Positions 16,197 through 23,932 of a stretch of 59,775 nucleotides of DNA are shown here, in pieces; the stretch's first letter is position 1, and each line of letters begins with the position of its first letter. The notes under the pieces are model-generated. The model saw only the letters and a program-made list of their open reading frames with translations. It did no database searches and had not been told where the DNA came from. Where the stretch lies: positions 1 through 59,775 of the forward strand of contig CAMHKU010000004.1 of assembly GCA_946185805.1 (NCBI GenBank), given 5' to 3'. This DNA is from an uncultured Prevotellaceae bacterium. Its GTDB lineage: Bacteria > Bacteroidota > Bacteroidia > Bacteroidales > Bacteroidaceae. The translations under genes were made by a program, and so were the position numbers.

Positions 16197-18356
16197 ATGA
16201 AAGTTTATCAGACTAACGAGATTAAGAACATTGCACTCATTGGCAGTGCGGGTAGCGGCAAGACTACTCTTGCCGAAGCAATGGTTTACGAGGCCGGCAT
16301 CACCAAGCGCCGCGGCACCGTAGAGGGTAAGAACACCATGAGCGACTACTTCCCTGTAGAGCAGGAGTACGGCTACTCGGTGTTCTCTACTGTTTTTCAT
16401 GTGGAGTGGAACAACAAGAAGCTCAACATCATCGATTGCCCGGGCTCTGACGATTTCGTGGGCGGCTCCATCACCGCCATGAACGTTACTGACCAGGCCG
16501 TCATCCTGATCAACGGTCAGTATGGTCCTGAGGTAGGTACGATGAACGCTTTCCGCAACACAGAGAAACTGAAGAAGCCCGTCATCTTCCTCGTCAACCA
16601 GCTTGACCGCGACAACTGCGACTACGACCAGATACTGCATCAGCTGAAGGAGGTGTACGGCAACAACTGCGTGCCCGTGCAGTATCCTATCCAGACCGGT
16701 GCCGGCTTCAATGCCGTCATCGACGTGCTGCTGATGAAGAAATATTCGTGGAAGCCCGAGGGTGGCGCTCCCATCATTGAGGATATTCCCGCCGAGGAGC
16801 TTGAGAAGGCTAAGGAGTGGAAGGCTGCCCTGGTAGAGGCTGCCGCCGCCGGCGACGACACGCTGATGGAGAAGTTCTTCGAGAGCGAAGACCTCTCTGA
16901 GGACGAGATGCGCGAGGGCATCCGTAAGGGGCTCGTCACGCGCTCTATCTATCCCGTGTTCTGCGTCTGCGCCGGCCGCGATATGGGTGTGCGCCGTCTG
17001 ATGGAGTTCCTGGGCAACGTGGTGCCTTTCGTCTCTGAGATGCCTGTCATCAAGAATGCTGCCGGCCAGGACGTGCCCGCCGACGCCTCGGCTCCTACGT
17101 CGCTGTATTTCTTCAAGACCGGCGTGGAGCCCCATATCGGTGAGGTGCAGTACTTCAAGGTGATGAGCGGCGTGGTGAAGAGTGGCGACGACCTGACCAA
17201 TGCCGACCGCGGCTCGAAGGAGCGCATAGGCACGATTTATGCCTGTGCCGGTGCCAACCGCATACAGGTAGACCAGCTCGTGGCCGGCGACATCGGCTGC
17301 ACCGTGAAGCTGAAGGACGTGAAGACAGGCAACACGCTCAACGCCAAGGACGTAGACAATAAGTTTGACTTCATCAAATATCCTAACTCTAAGTTCTCGC
17401 GCGCTATCAAGGCCGTCAACGAGGCCGAGACTGAGAAGATGATGGCCGCCTTGCAGAAGATGCGTCAGGAAGACCCCACATGGGTGGTGGAGCAGTCGAA
17501 GGAGCTGCGCCAGATTATCGTCCACGGACAGGGTGAGTTCCACCTGCGTACCCTGAAGTGGCGCATGGAGAACAACGAGAAAATCCAGGTGGAATACCAG
17601 GAGCCCAAGATACCGTATCGTGAGACCATCACGAAGATGGCACGTGCCGACTACCGCCACAAGAAGCAGTCGGGCGGTGCCGGACAGTTTGGCGAGGTGC
17701 ACCTCATCGTGGAGCCTTACACCGAGGGTATGCCCGACCCGACGTCGTTCACCATCAACGGTCAGGAGTTCAAGATGAACATCAAGTCGAAGGAAGAGAA
17801 AGACCTGGAGTGGGGCGGCAAGCTGGTGTTCATCAACAGCGTCGTCGGTGGTGCCATCGACATGCGCTTCATGCCCGCCATCCTCAAGGGTGTGATGGAG
17901 CGTATGGAGCAGGGGCCGCTCACGGGTTCGTATGCCCGCGACGTGCGCGTCATCGTCTACGACGGCAAGATGCACCCCGTTGACTCCAACGAGCTGTCGT
18001 TCATGCTCGCTGCCCGCAACGCCTTCTCGGCAGCCTTCAAGGAGGCCGGTCCCAAGGTGCTGGAGCCCATCTACGACCTGGAGGTGCTGGTGCCCGCCGA
18101 CTACATGGGCGACGTGATGAGCGACCTGCAGGGCCGCCGCGCCATCATCATGGGTATGGATTCCGAGGCCGGCTACCAGAAACTCTCGGCCAAGATTCCC
18201 CTGAAGGAGCTGGCCAGCTACTCGATAGCCCTGAGCTCGCTCACAGGCGGCCGTGCGTCGTTCACCACGCAGTTTGCCAGCTACGAGCTCGTGCCCAACG
18301 ACATCCAGCAGCAGCTCATCAAGGAGCATGAGGCAGAGATGAAGGACGAGGATTAA
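16197..18356 (+). CDS. fusA2: Elongation factor G paralogue (EF-G2)
   Basis: A 719-residue translation factor with all EF-G domains. The P-loop is GSAGSGKTT (16-24), G3 is DCPGSDDF (80-87) and G4 is NQLD. In ordinary EF-G the G3 motif is DTPGH and its His positions the hydrolytic water; here that residue is Ser84. The switch I RGIT motif is also replaced (GYSVFST). These changes match the Bacteroidota EF-G2 reported in Bacteroides thetaiotaomicron, described as supporting translocation without GTP hydrolysis during carbon limitation. The housekeeping fusA should be elsewhere in the genome, in the ribosomal-protein cluster. It is divergent from hemW and ends at a long inverted repeat. Confidence 0.9.
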   Translation: MKVYQTNEIKNIALIGSAGSGKTTLAEAMVYEAGITKRRGTVEGKNTMSDYFPVEQEYGYSVFSTVFHVEWNNKKLNIIDCPGSDDFVGGSITAMNVTDQAVILINGQYGPEVGTMNAFRNTEKLKKPVIFLVNQLDRDNCDYDQILHQLKEVYGNNCVPVQYPIQTGAGFNAVIDVLLMKKYSWKPEGGAPIIEDIPAEELEKAKEWKAALVEAAAAGDDTLMEKFFESEDLSEDEMREGIRKGLVTRSIYPVFCVCAGRDMGVRRLMEFLGNVVPFVSEMPVIKNAAGQDVPADASAPTSLYFFKTGVEPHIGEVQYFKVMSGVVKSGDDLTNADRGSKERIGTIYACAGANRIQVDQLVAGDIGCTVKLKDVKTGNTLNAKDVDNKFDFIKYPNSKFSRAIKAVNEAETEKMMAALQKMRQEDPTWVVEQSKELRQIIVHGQGEFHLRTLKWRMENNEKIQVEYQEPKIPYRETITKMARADYRHKKQSGGAGQFGEVHLIVEPYTEGMPDPTSFTINGQEFKMNIKSKEEKDLEWGGKLVFINSVVGGAIDMRFMPAILKGVMERMEQGPLTGSYARDVRVIVYDGKMHPVDSNELSFMLAARNAFSAAFKEAGPKVLEPIYDLEVLVPADYMGDVMSDLQGRRAIIMGMDSEAGYQKLSAKIPLKELASYSIALSSLTGGRASFTTQFASYELVPNDIQQQLIKEHEAEMKDED

Positions 18357-18369
18357 GAAATGATAATAT

Positions 18370-18433
18370 AACAGCGATACAGAGTTTCATTGTGTCTCGT
18401 TTCCCCGGAACAATGGAGCCCTGTATCGCTGTT
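18370..18433 (+). terminator. Long inverted repeat after EF-G2, possible terminator
   Basis: AACAGCGATACAG (18370-18382) pairs perfectly with CTGTATCGCTGTT (18421-18433). An inner CATTGT/ACAATG (18388-18393, 18410-18415) extends the stem. No T-run follows, so its role as a terminator is uncertain. Confidence 0.5.
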
Positions 18434-18523
18434 TATGGTTACCTATAATTAGCTTTTGTCAAGAAAATGGGGGAGGAGGGGGAAGTATTACTAAAAATAT
18501 TTGGAGATGTGATAGGAAATACG

Positions 18524-18531
18524 TATTTTTG
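18524..18531 (+). promoter_or_regulatory. TAnnTTTG promoter of the dehydratase gene
   Basis: TATTTTTG followed by CAG. It lies inside the longest reading frame (from 18467), so translation must start downstream, at a GTG at 18554 or 18557. Confidence 0.65.
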
Positions 18532-18553
18532 CAGCCATAAAGCTAGAAATAAC

Positions 18554-20515
18554 GTGGTGCTTACATCTTTCAATAAAATTCTAAGCTGGTATTTCAGCAA
18601 GAATGCACTGCCTTACTGGTGTGTGCTGATGCTTGACTGTATCATCATTTTTGTAACCGGCGCATTTACTTACTGGCTGTTCAACAAGACCATCGTTTTA
18701 ATTGACCATCGGTTCAGTGTGATTTACACGCTGCTGTTCTATGCTGCCATGAGCCTGATAGGAGCAAAGATATTCAGCACCTATTCCGGCATCGTGCGCT
18801 TCTCGTCGTTCGACGACTTGCTCAAGGTGGCTTACGCCAACGGCCTGACACTGATTCTGGCCTTGGCCACATCGTACATATTCGAAGAGGCAGGCATTGA
18901 CGCACTCTCAGCCTTGAACCAGACACAGATTCTGACCACCTTCATTATGGCTACCCTCGTCATGTGGGGCATGAGGGTAGTTGTCAAGGGGCTATACGAC
19001 GTGTCGTTTACCGACTCGCGCTGCCAGCGCGTGCTCATCTACGGTGCACTCTCCGGCGGCGTCGGACTGGCCAAATACATACGGTCGCAGAAGCCCCGGC
19101 GCTTTTCGCTGCAGGGCTTTATTTCGCACGACAAACAGGCTCACCACATGCGGCTGATGGGGCGTAAGGTGTATAACGCCGAGAAAGACGACATGGCAGC
19201 CGTCATTGCCAATGAGCATATCGATGCAGTGCTGGTGAATCCGCTGCGTGCCAATGATTTCCGCGATAATCAGGCGCTGCAAGACTTGCTGATCAGTGCG
19301 GGCTGTAAAATATTCATGGCTCAGCAAGTACAGGAGGCGAAGATTGAGGACGGACAACTGACTGACGACTTCGTGCCGCAGAACTTCCAGGTGAACGAGG
19401 TGTCGGTGGAAGACCTGCTGCCGCGACAGGAGATTACTGTAGACTTAAAGGCCGTCAGCAAGCAGCTGACGGGCAAGCGTGTGCTCATTACCGGCGCCGC
19501 CGGCTCCATAGGCTCCGAGATTGTGCGCCAGGTGGCATCGTTCAATCCCGCTGCCATGATGCTCATTGACCAGGCAGAGACACCAGAGCACGATATACGC
19601 CTGATGATGGCTCACGACTTTCCCAATGTGAAAGCGGAAACCATAGTGACGAGCATCAGCCGCAAAACGCGCATGCATGCCATCTTCAGCAGGTTCCGCC
19701 CCGACTATGTGTTCCATGCCGCTGCCTATAAGCACGTACCCATGATGGAGGACAACCCCTCGGAGGCCGTGCTCAACAATATCTACGGAACGAAAGTCAT
19801 TGCCGACTGCAGCGTGATGTACGGTGTCAAGAAGTTTGTGATGATTTCTACCGACAAGGCCGTCAACCCCACCAATGTCATGGGATGCTCGAAGCGCATC
19901 TGCGAGATTTATGTGCAGAGCCTGAACCAGAAGCTGAAAAACCAGGCTCAAGCCGAAGGCAAGGGCGACGACTACACGCAGTTTGTCACCACACGCTTTG
20001 GCAATGTGCTGGGCAGCAACGGCTCTGTCATACCACTGTTCCGCGAGCAAATCAAGAACGGCGGGCCGGTAACCGTCACCGACGAGCGAATAGTGCGATT
20101 CTTCATGCTGATTCCCGAGGCTTGCAAGCTCGTGCTGGAAGCAGGCACCAAGGGCAATGGCGGCGAAATATTCGTCTTCGACATGGGCAAGCCCGTGAAA
20201 ATCGTAGACCTGGCCAAGCGGATGATAGCACTCTCAGGGGCGCACAACGTGGAAATAAAATTCACCGGACTGCGTGAGGGTGAGAAGCTCTATGAAGAGG
20301 TACTCAACGAGCTGGAAGGCACGAAACCTACGTTCCATAAGAAAATACGCATCGCTGAAGTAAGAGAATACAACTTCGACGAGGTTACTAAGGATATTGA
20401 CGAATTAGTAGCAATATCAAAGAACTATGACAATATGGCTACGGTTAAGAAGATGAAAGCCATTGTGCCAGAGTATAAGAGCAACAACTCCGTCTACGAG
20501 CAGCTGGACCGTTAA
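18554..20515 (+). CDS. Membrane-bound UDP-sugar 4,6-dehydratase / CapD-like epimerase
   Basis: About 653 residues if started at GTG 18554; no ATG exists between the promoter and the first membrane helix. The N-terminal quarter has four hydrophobic segments (for example WCVLMLDCIIIFVTGAF), followed by a first Rossmann-like domain. The C-terminal catalytic SDR domain has VLITGAAGSIGSEI, FHAAAYKHVPMMEDNPSEA and TDKAVNPTNVMGCSKR, where Met stands at the usual Tyr position, as in WbpM, PglF and FlaA1. These enzymes convert UDP-GlcNAc to a 4-keto-6-deoxy sugar for surface glycans or protein glycosylation. Together with the glycosyltransferases in this window it supports a surface-glycan role. A hairpin terminator follows. 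Confidence 0.85.
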   Translation: MVLTSFNKILSWYFSKNALPYWCVLMLDCIIIFVTGAFTYWLFNKTIVLIDHRFSVIYTLLFYAAMSLIGAKIFSTYSGIVRFSSFDDLLKVAYANGLTLILALATSYIFEEAGIDALSALNQTQILTTFIMATLVMWGMRVVVKGLYDVSFTDSRCQRVLIYGALSGGVGLAKYIRSQKPRRFSLQGFISHDKQAHHMRLMGRKVYNAEKDDMAAVIANEHIDAVLVNPLRANDFRDNQALQDLLISAGCKIFMAQQVQEAKIEDGQLTDDFVPQNFQVNEVSVEDLLPRQEITVDLKAVSKQLTGKRVLITGAAGSIGSEIVRQVASFNPAAMMLIDQAETPEHDIRLMMAHDFPNVKAETIVTSISRKTRMHAIFSRFRPDYVFHAAAYKHVPMMEDNPSEAVLNNIYGTKVIADCSVMYGVKKFVMISTDKAVNPTNVMGCSKRICEIYVQSLNQKLKNQAQAEGKGDDYTQFVTTRFGNVLGSNGSVIPLFREQIKNGGPVTVTDERIVRFFMLIPEACKLVLEAGTKGNGGEIFVFDMGKPVKIVDLAKRMIALSGAHNVEIKFTGLREGEKLYEEVLNELEGTKPTFHKKIRIAEVREYNFDEVTKDIDELVAISKNYDNMATVKKMKAIVPEYKSNNSVYEQLDR

Positions 20516-20536
20516 ACATGCCTGATACACCATATA

Positions 20537-20574
20537 CAGAAAGAGCATTCCTTGAGGGGGGGATGCTCTTTCTG
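20537..20574 (+). terminator. Hairpin terminator after the dehydratase gene
   Basis: CAGAAAGAGCAT pairs with ATGCTCTTTCTG around a G-rich loop, 17 nt after the stop. There is no clear T-run. Confidence 0.6.
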
Positions 20575-20680
20575 CTTACTAACCGTGTTTGTTAGTTATG
20601 GACTAATTGCGTATTTATAACCAATATGTATTTATATCGTTAAATTCACTGAATATAGGAGAAATAATTAACTTAAAATA

Positions 20681-20710
20681 TTGCTTGTTTTAAGATTTGC
20701 CGTATCTTTG
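20681..20710 (+). promoter_or_regulatory. -33/-7 promoter of rprXY
   Basis: TTG (20681-20683), 19 nt, TATCTTTG (20703-20710), then CAAGC and the rprX ATG at 20716. Transcription should begin at or next to the start codon. Confidence 0.75.
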
Positions 20711-20715
20711 CAAGC

Positions 20716-22278
20716 ATGAAGAAAAGTACTATATGGCTCATAGCCCTGATTATGGGATTCTCCTTTCTGGGGTTGCTCTACCTTCAGTTGTCGTACATCG
20801 AGCAGATGGCGCGTATGAAGAAAGAACAATTTGATGAGTCTGTTAACCGCAGTCTGTATCAGGCGTCGCGTAATCTTGAGATGAACGAGACGCTACGCTA
20901 TCTGGAGAAAGATATCAATGAAACGGAGCGCCGTGCCTTCAAGCAGGATTCTGTTATGGCGCGTTCGGGAATGTTGAACGATGTCATTCAGCATACCCAC
21001 CAGTATTCCGTGGCCGGAAAGGACGGCACCGTGTATTCATCGTTTGAGCTGAAGACCATCACCACTAAGCCGTCGACCATTCCCAAGGCGATGATTCTGC
21101 GCTCAGATAAGAGCAGCATAGACGAAGCCTCGAAGTCGCTGCAGGAGATTGTGCGCAACAGGTATATCTATCAGAAAGCTCTGTTAGACGAGGTGGTCTA
21201 TAACATACTCTATCAGGCCAGTGACAAGCCGCTGAAGGAGCGTGTCAACTTCAAGTTCCTGGATCAGGAAATCAATACGGGGCTGTTGAACAACGGCATC
21301 AATATACCTTATCATCTCACCGTCTCCACGGCCGACGGTCGTGAGGTGTACCGCTGTCCCGACTATTCTGAGAAGGGGTTGCAGTGGAGTTACTCCCAGG
21401 TGTTGTTCCACAACGACCCGTCGTCGAAGAAGGGTGTGGTGAAGATTCATTTCCCCGACATGGACAAGTATATTATGTCGAGTGTCAAGTTTATGATACC
21501 GGCCATCATCTTCACCGTGGTATTGCTCATCACTTTCATCTTCACCATAGTGGTTATCTTCCGCCAGAAGCGCTATACAGAGATAAAGAACGACTTTATC
21601 AACAATATGACCCACGAGCTGAAGACACCTATCTCAAGTATCTCGCTGGCGGCACAGATGCTCAACGACGATTCGGTGACGAAGAGTCCGCAGATGCAGA
21701 AGCATCTCGGCACTGTTATCAACGACGAGTCAAAGCGCCTGCGCTTCCTCGTGGAGAAAGTGCTGCAGATGTCGATGTTCGACCGTAAATCGGTATCGTT
21801 CAAGAAGAAGGAACTCGACCTCAACGAACTATTGGAACAGGTGGCCTCTACCTTCTCGTTGCGCGTCGAGCATACCGGTGGCAAGATTTATACCGAGATA
21901 GAGGCTGTAGACTCGGCCATCTATGTTGATGAGGTACACTTCCAAAATGCCATTACCAACCTGATGGACAACGCCGTGAAGTATCGTAAGCCCGACGAGC
22001 CGTTAGACCTCTATATCCGCACGTGGAACGAGAAAGACCGTCTGTGCTTCTCTATCCGCGACACCGGCTTGGGCATCAAGCGCGAGAACGTCAGGAAAAT
22101 CTTTGATAAGTTCTATCGCGTGCATACTGGTAACGTCCACGATGTCAAGGGTTTCGGACTCGGACTGGCATACGTCAAGCGTATCATCGATCTGCATGGA
22201 GGCGACATCAAGTGTGAGAGTGAACTGGGCAAGGGCACAATGTTTACAGTCTCGCTGCCTATCCTGAAGGAAGATTGA
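20716..22278 (+). CDS. rprX: Sensor histidine kinase RprX
   Basis: A 520-residue membrane kinase, same length and layout as Bacteroides RprX. Transmembrane helix 1 is at residues 5-25, a periplasmic sensor domain spans about 26-255, and helix 2 is near 260-280 (IPAIIFTVVLLITFIFTIVV). Then come the H-box NNMTHELKTPISS, N-box NAITNLMDNAVKY, G1 IRDTGLGI, F-box FDKFYRV and G2 GFGLGLAYV. It autophosphorylates on the H-box His and passes phosphate to RprY, 62 nt downstream. Its stop codon TGA lies within a 7-nt repeat tract that fills the spacer. Confidence 0.9.
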   Translation: MKKSTIWLIALIMGFSFLGLLYLQLSYIEQMARMKKEQFDESVNRSLYQASRNLEMNETLRYLEKDINETERRAFKQDSVMARSGMLNDVIQHTHQYSVAGKDGTVYSSFELKTITTKPSTIPKAMILRSDKSSIDEASKSLQEIVRNRYIYQKALLDEVVYNILYQASDKPLKERVNFKFLDQEINTGLLNNGINIPYHLTVSTADGREVYRCPDYSEKGLQWSYSQVLFHNDPSSKKGVVKIHFPDMDKYIMSSVKFMIPAIIFTVVLLITFIFTIVVIFRQKRYTEIKNDFINNMTHELKTPISSISLAAQMLNDDSVTKSPQMQKHLGTVINDESKRLRFLVEKVLQMSMFDRKSVSFKKKELDLNELLEQVASTFSLRVEHTGGKIYTEIEAVDSAIYVDEVHFQNAITNLMDNAVKYRKPDEPLDLYIRTWNEKDRLCFSIRDTGLGIKRENVRKIFDKFYRVHTGNVHDVKGFGLGLAYVKRIIDLHGGDIKCESELGKGTMFTVSLPILKED

Positions 22279-22327
22279 AGATTGAAAATTGAAGATTGAA
22301 TAGTAAATTTTAAATAGTAAATTGTAA
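22272..22327. repeat. 7-nt repeat tract between rprX and rprY
   Basis: Eight phased heptamers: AGATTGA x2, AAATTGA, AGATTGA, ATAGTAA, ATTTTAA, ATAGTAA, ATTGTAA. The unit changes midway but the 7-nt phase is kept. The tract contains the rprX stop codon. Confidence 0.75.
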
Positions 22328-22340
22328 ATTTGTAAACTGT

Positions 22341-23039
22341 ATGGACGACAAACTGAAAATTCTTCTTTGTGAAGACGACGAGAACCTGGGAATGTTGCTT
22401 CGCGAGTATCTTGATGCCAAGGGGTATGAGGCAGAGTTGTGTGCTGATGGTGAAGCCGGCTATAAGGCTTTCCTCAAGACGAAGTTTGACATCTGTGTGC
22501 TTGATGTGATGATGCCTAAAAAGGACGGCTTCACTCTGGCACAGGAAATCCGCCAGTCAAATGCTGAGATTCCTATCATCTTCCTCACAGCAAAGACGCT
22601 GAAGGAGGACATACTTGAGGGTTTCAAGATTGGCGCTGACGATTACATCACCAAACCCTTCTCTATGGAGGAGCTGGTGTTTCGTATTGAAGCTATTCTG
22701 CGTCGCGTGCGTGGCAAGAAGAATAAGGAGTCAACACTCTATCGTATCGGTGGCTTCACCTTCGATACTCAGAAGCAGCTGCTTTCTATTGGCGAAAAGC
22801 AGACCAAGCTGACGACCAAGGAGAATGAGTTGCTGGCACTGCTCTGCTCGCATGCCAACGAGATTCTGCAGCGTGACTTCGCCCTGAAGACTATCTGGAT
22901 TGACGACAACTACTTCAACGCCCGCTCTATGGACGTGTATATCACTAAGTTGCGCAAGCATTTGAAGGAAGACCCGCAGATAGAAATCATCAATATCCAC
23001 GGTAAGGGCTACAAGCTCATTACGCCTGACGAAGATTAA
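22341..23039 (+). CDS. rprY: Response regulator RprY (OmpR/PhoB family)
   Basis: A 232-residue regulator. The receiver domain has the acidic pair ED-D (11-13), phospho-acceptor Asp55 in CVLDVMMPKKDG, the switch Thr in FLTAKT, and the conserved Lys in TKPFSMEE. The C-terminal winged-helix DNA-binding domain (about 130-230) ends with the MDVYITKLRKHL and IHGKGYKL motifs. It is the partner of RprX, and the pair is a Bacteroidota hallmark. A small hairpin element (23044-23085) follows 4 nt after its stop, then a tiny membrane-protein gene. Confidence 0.93.
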   Translation: MDDKLKILLCEDDENLGMLLREYLDAKGYEAELCADGEAGYKAFLKTKFDICVLDVMMPKKDGFTLAQEIRQSNAEIPIIFLTAKTLKEDILEGFKIGADDYITKPFSMEELVFRIEAILRRVRGKKNKESTLYRIGGFTFDTQKQLLSIGEKQTKLTTKENELLALLCSHANEILQRDFALKTIWIDDNYFNARSMDVYITKLRKHLKEDPQIEIINIHGKGYKLITPDED

Positions 23040-23043
23040 GCTG

Positions 23044-23085
23044 AGAATTTCTTCGCAGGCGAAGCGTCCCTTTAGGTCCGAGCGG
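23044..23085 (+). other. Post-stop hairpin element, copy 1
   Basis: GAATTTCTTCGC-AG-GCGAAGCGTC then ...CCGAGCGG. Copy 2 at 58930-58968 has the same flanks but a different stem sequence with matching changes on both sides. Both copies begin 1-4 nt after a stop codon. Function unknown. Confidence 0.5.
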
Positions 23086-23107
23086 AGAGGTAGAGAAGTT
23101 GAGAGTT

Positions 23108-23266
23108 ATGACTACTTTAAAGCAATATTCAGGATTGGCGCTGATAGTTATCGGCGCCATCCTTTTAGTTGTTTGCTTTGTCTTCCATTGGGAGTCTAAT
23201 GCTGAGTTGCTTGTCGGACTGGCGCTGATTGTTTCTGGCTACGTCTTGCATCTTAAGCTTCAATAG
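23108..23266 (+). CDS. Small two-helix membrane protein
   Basis: A 52-residue reading frame, MTTLKQYSGLALIVIGAILL..., with two hydrophobic segments (about 8-25 and 33-49) separated by a short polar turn (HWESNAE). It is on the same strand as rprXY and 68 nt downstream, so it may be the third gene of that operon. The composition is plainly that of an inner-membrane protein, which supports it being real despite its size. I do not recognise a named family. Confidence 0.6.
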   Translation: MTTLKQYSGLALIVIGAILLVVCFVFHWESNAELLVGLALIVSGYVLHLKLQ

Positions 23267-23273
23267 GGTATCC

Positions 23274-23870
23274 TTAAATTTTATTGATGTCTACGTAGCC
23301 GTGCATGACGGCATAAATGGTAAGGGCAGAGACTGAGCGCATGCCCAGCTTATCCATGATGTTCTTGCGGTGAGTGACAACGGTGGTCAGCCCGATGTTC
23401 AGGCGGTCGGCAATTTCCTTGTTGATATACCCCTGAACAATGAGCGACATGACCTCTATCTCGCGGTCGGTAAGAATCTTTTGCTGTAGTACCTGTGGCA
23501 TGGGAGGCAGGTTCTTACCACCAGGGTGGGCGTGCTGCTGTAGCATGAGCAGCGCGCGCACCAGTTCATTTTCAGGCACATTGATGCAGAGGCTGTGAAA
23601 TTCAGCCAGTTGCGACGTGCTGTCGAGACTTAGGGTCAGTACAATAGTTTTGTGGCGATGAGCTGAGAAGAACGGCCTGTTCTCAAGCACTATGTTCATG
23701 GCCGTGAAGTAGTGTACGTAGCTGTCGGGTGAATTAGCCTCCAACTCAGCAAATGAGCCATAAGTGTCAACCGTCATGATGGGCATGACGTTCTGAAGCA
23801 GTTGCTTCAGGCCTACAGCAGCTAATGTATTTGGGTCTATAATGGCCACCTTTGGCCGTCCGTTGGTCAT
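23274..23870 (-). CDS. LuxR-type regulator with degenerate receiver domain
   Basis: About 198 residues from ATG 23870 (a GTG at 23879 lies in a repeat unit). The N-terminus, PKVAIIDPNTLAAVGLKQLL, is receiver-like. The expected phospho-acceptor region reads YVHYFTAMNIVLENRPFF with no Asp, so it is probably not phosphorylated. The C-terminal LuxR/NarL helix-turn-helix is intact: LTDREIEVMSLIVQGYINKE followed by IADRLNIGLTTVVTHRKNIM. It should bind DNA, with regulation by something other than Asp phosphorylation. It is the last gene of the sppA-lpxK-punA-thiL run, separated from thiL by a heptamer repeat tract. Confidence 0.82.
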   Translation of the reverse strand: MTNGRPKVAIIDPNTLAAVGLKQLLQNVMPIMTVDTYGSFAELEANSPDSYVHYFTAMNIVLENRPFFSAHRHKTIVLTLSLDSTSQLAEFHSLCINVPENELVRALLMLQQHAHPGGKNLPPMPQVLQQKILTDREIEVMSLIVQGYINKEIADRLNIGLTTVVTHRKNIMDKLGMRSVSALTIYAVMHGYVDINKI

Positions 23871-23876
23871 CTTATT

Positions 23877-23932
23877 CACTTTTCACTTTTCACTTTTCAC
23901 TCTTCACTTTTCACTCTTCACTCTTCACTCTT
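23877..23932. repeat. 7-nt repeat tract between thiL and the LuxR-type gene
   Basis: Eight exact-phase units CACTTTT/CACTCTT, then CACTAGCGTCAGCGC. The thiL stop codon and last residues (SEE) are encoded by the tract, and the possible GTG start of the next gene is its last unit. Confidence 0.8.

Noticed and set aside
16080..18329. A 1124-codon minus-strand frame that appears to extend hemW
   Set aside because: The extra 750 codons are the antisense shadow of EF-G2; the HemW protein starts at MAGIYVHIPF and has its own promoter at 16088.
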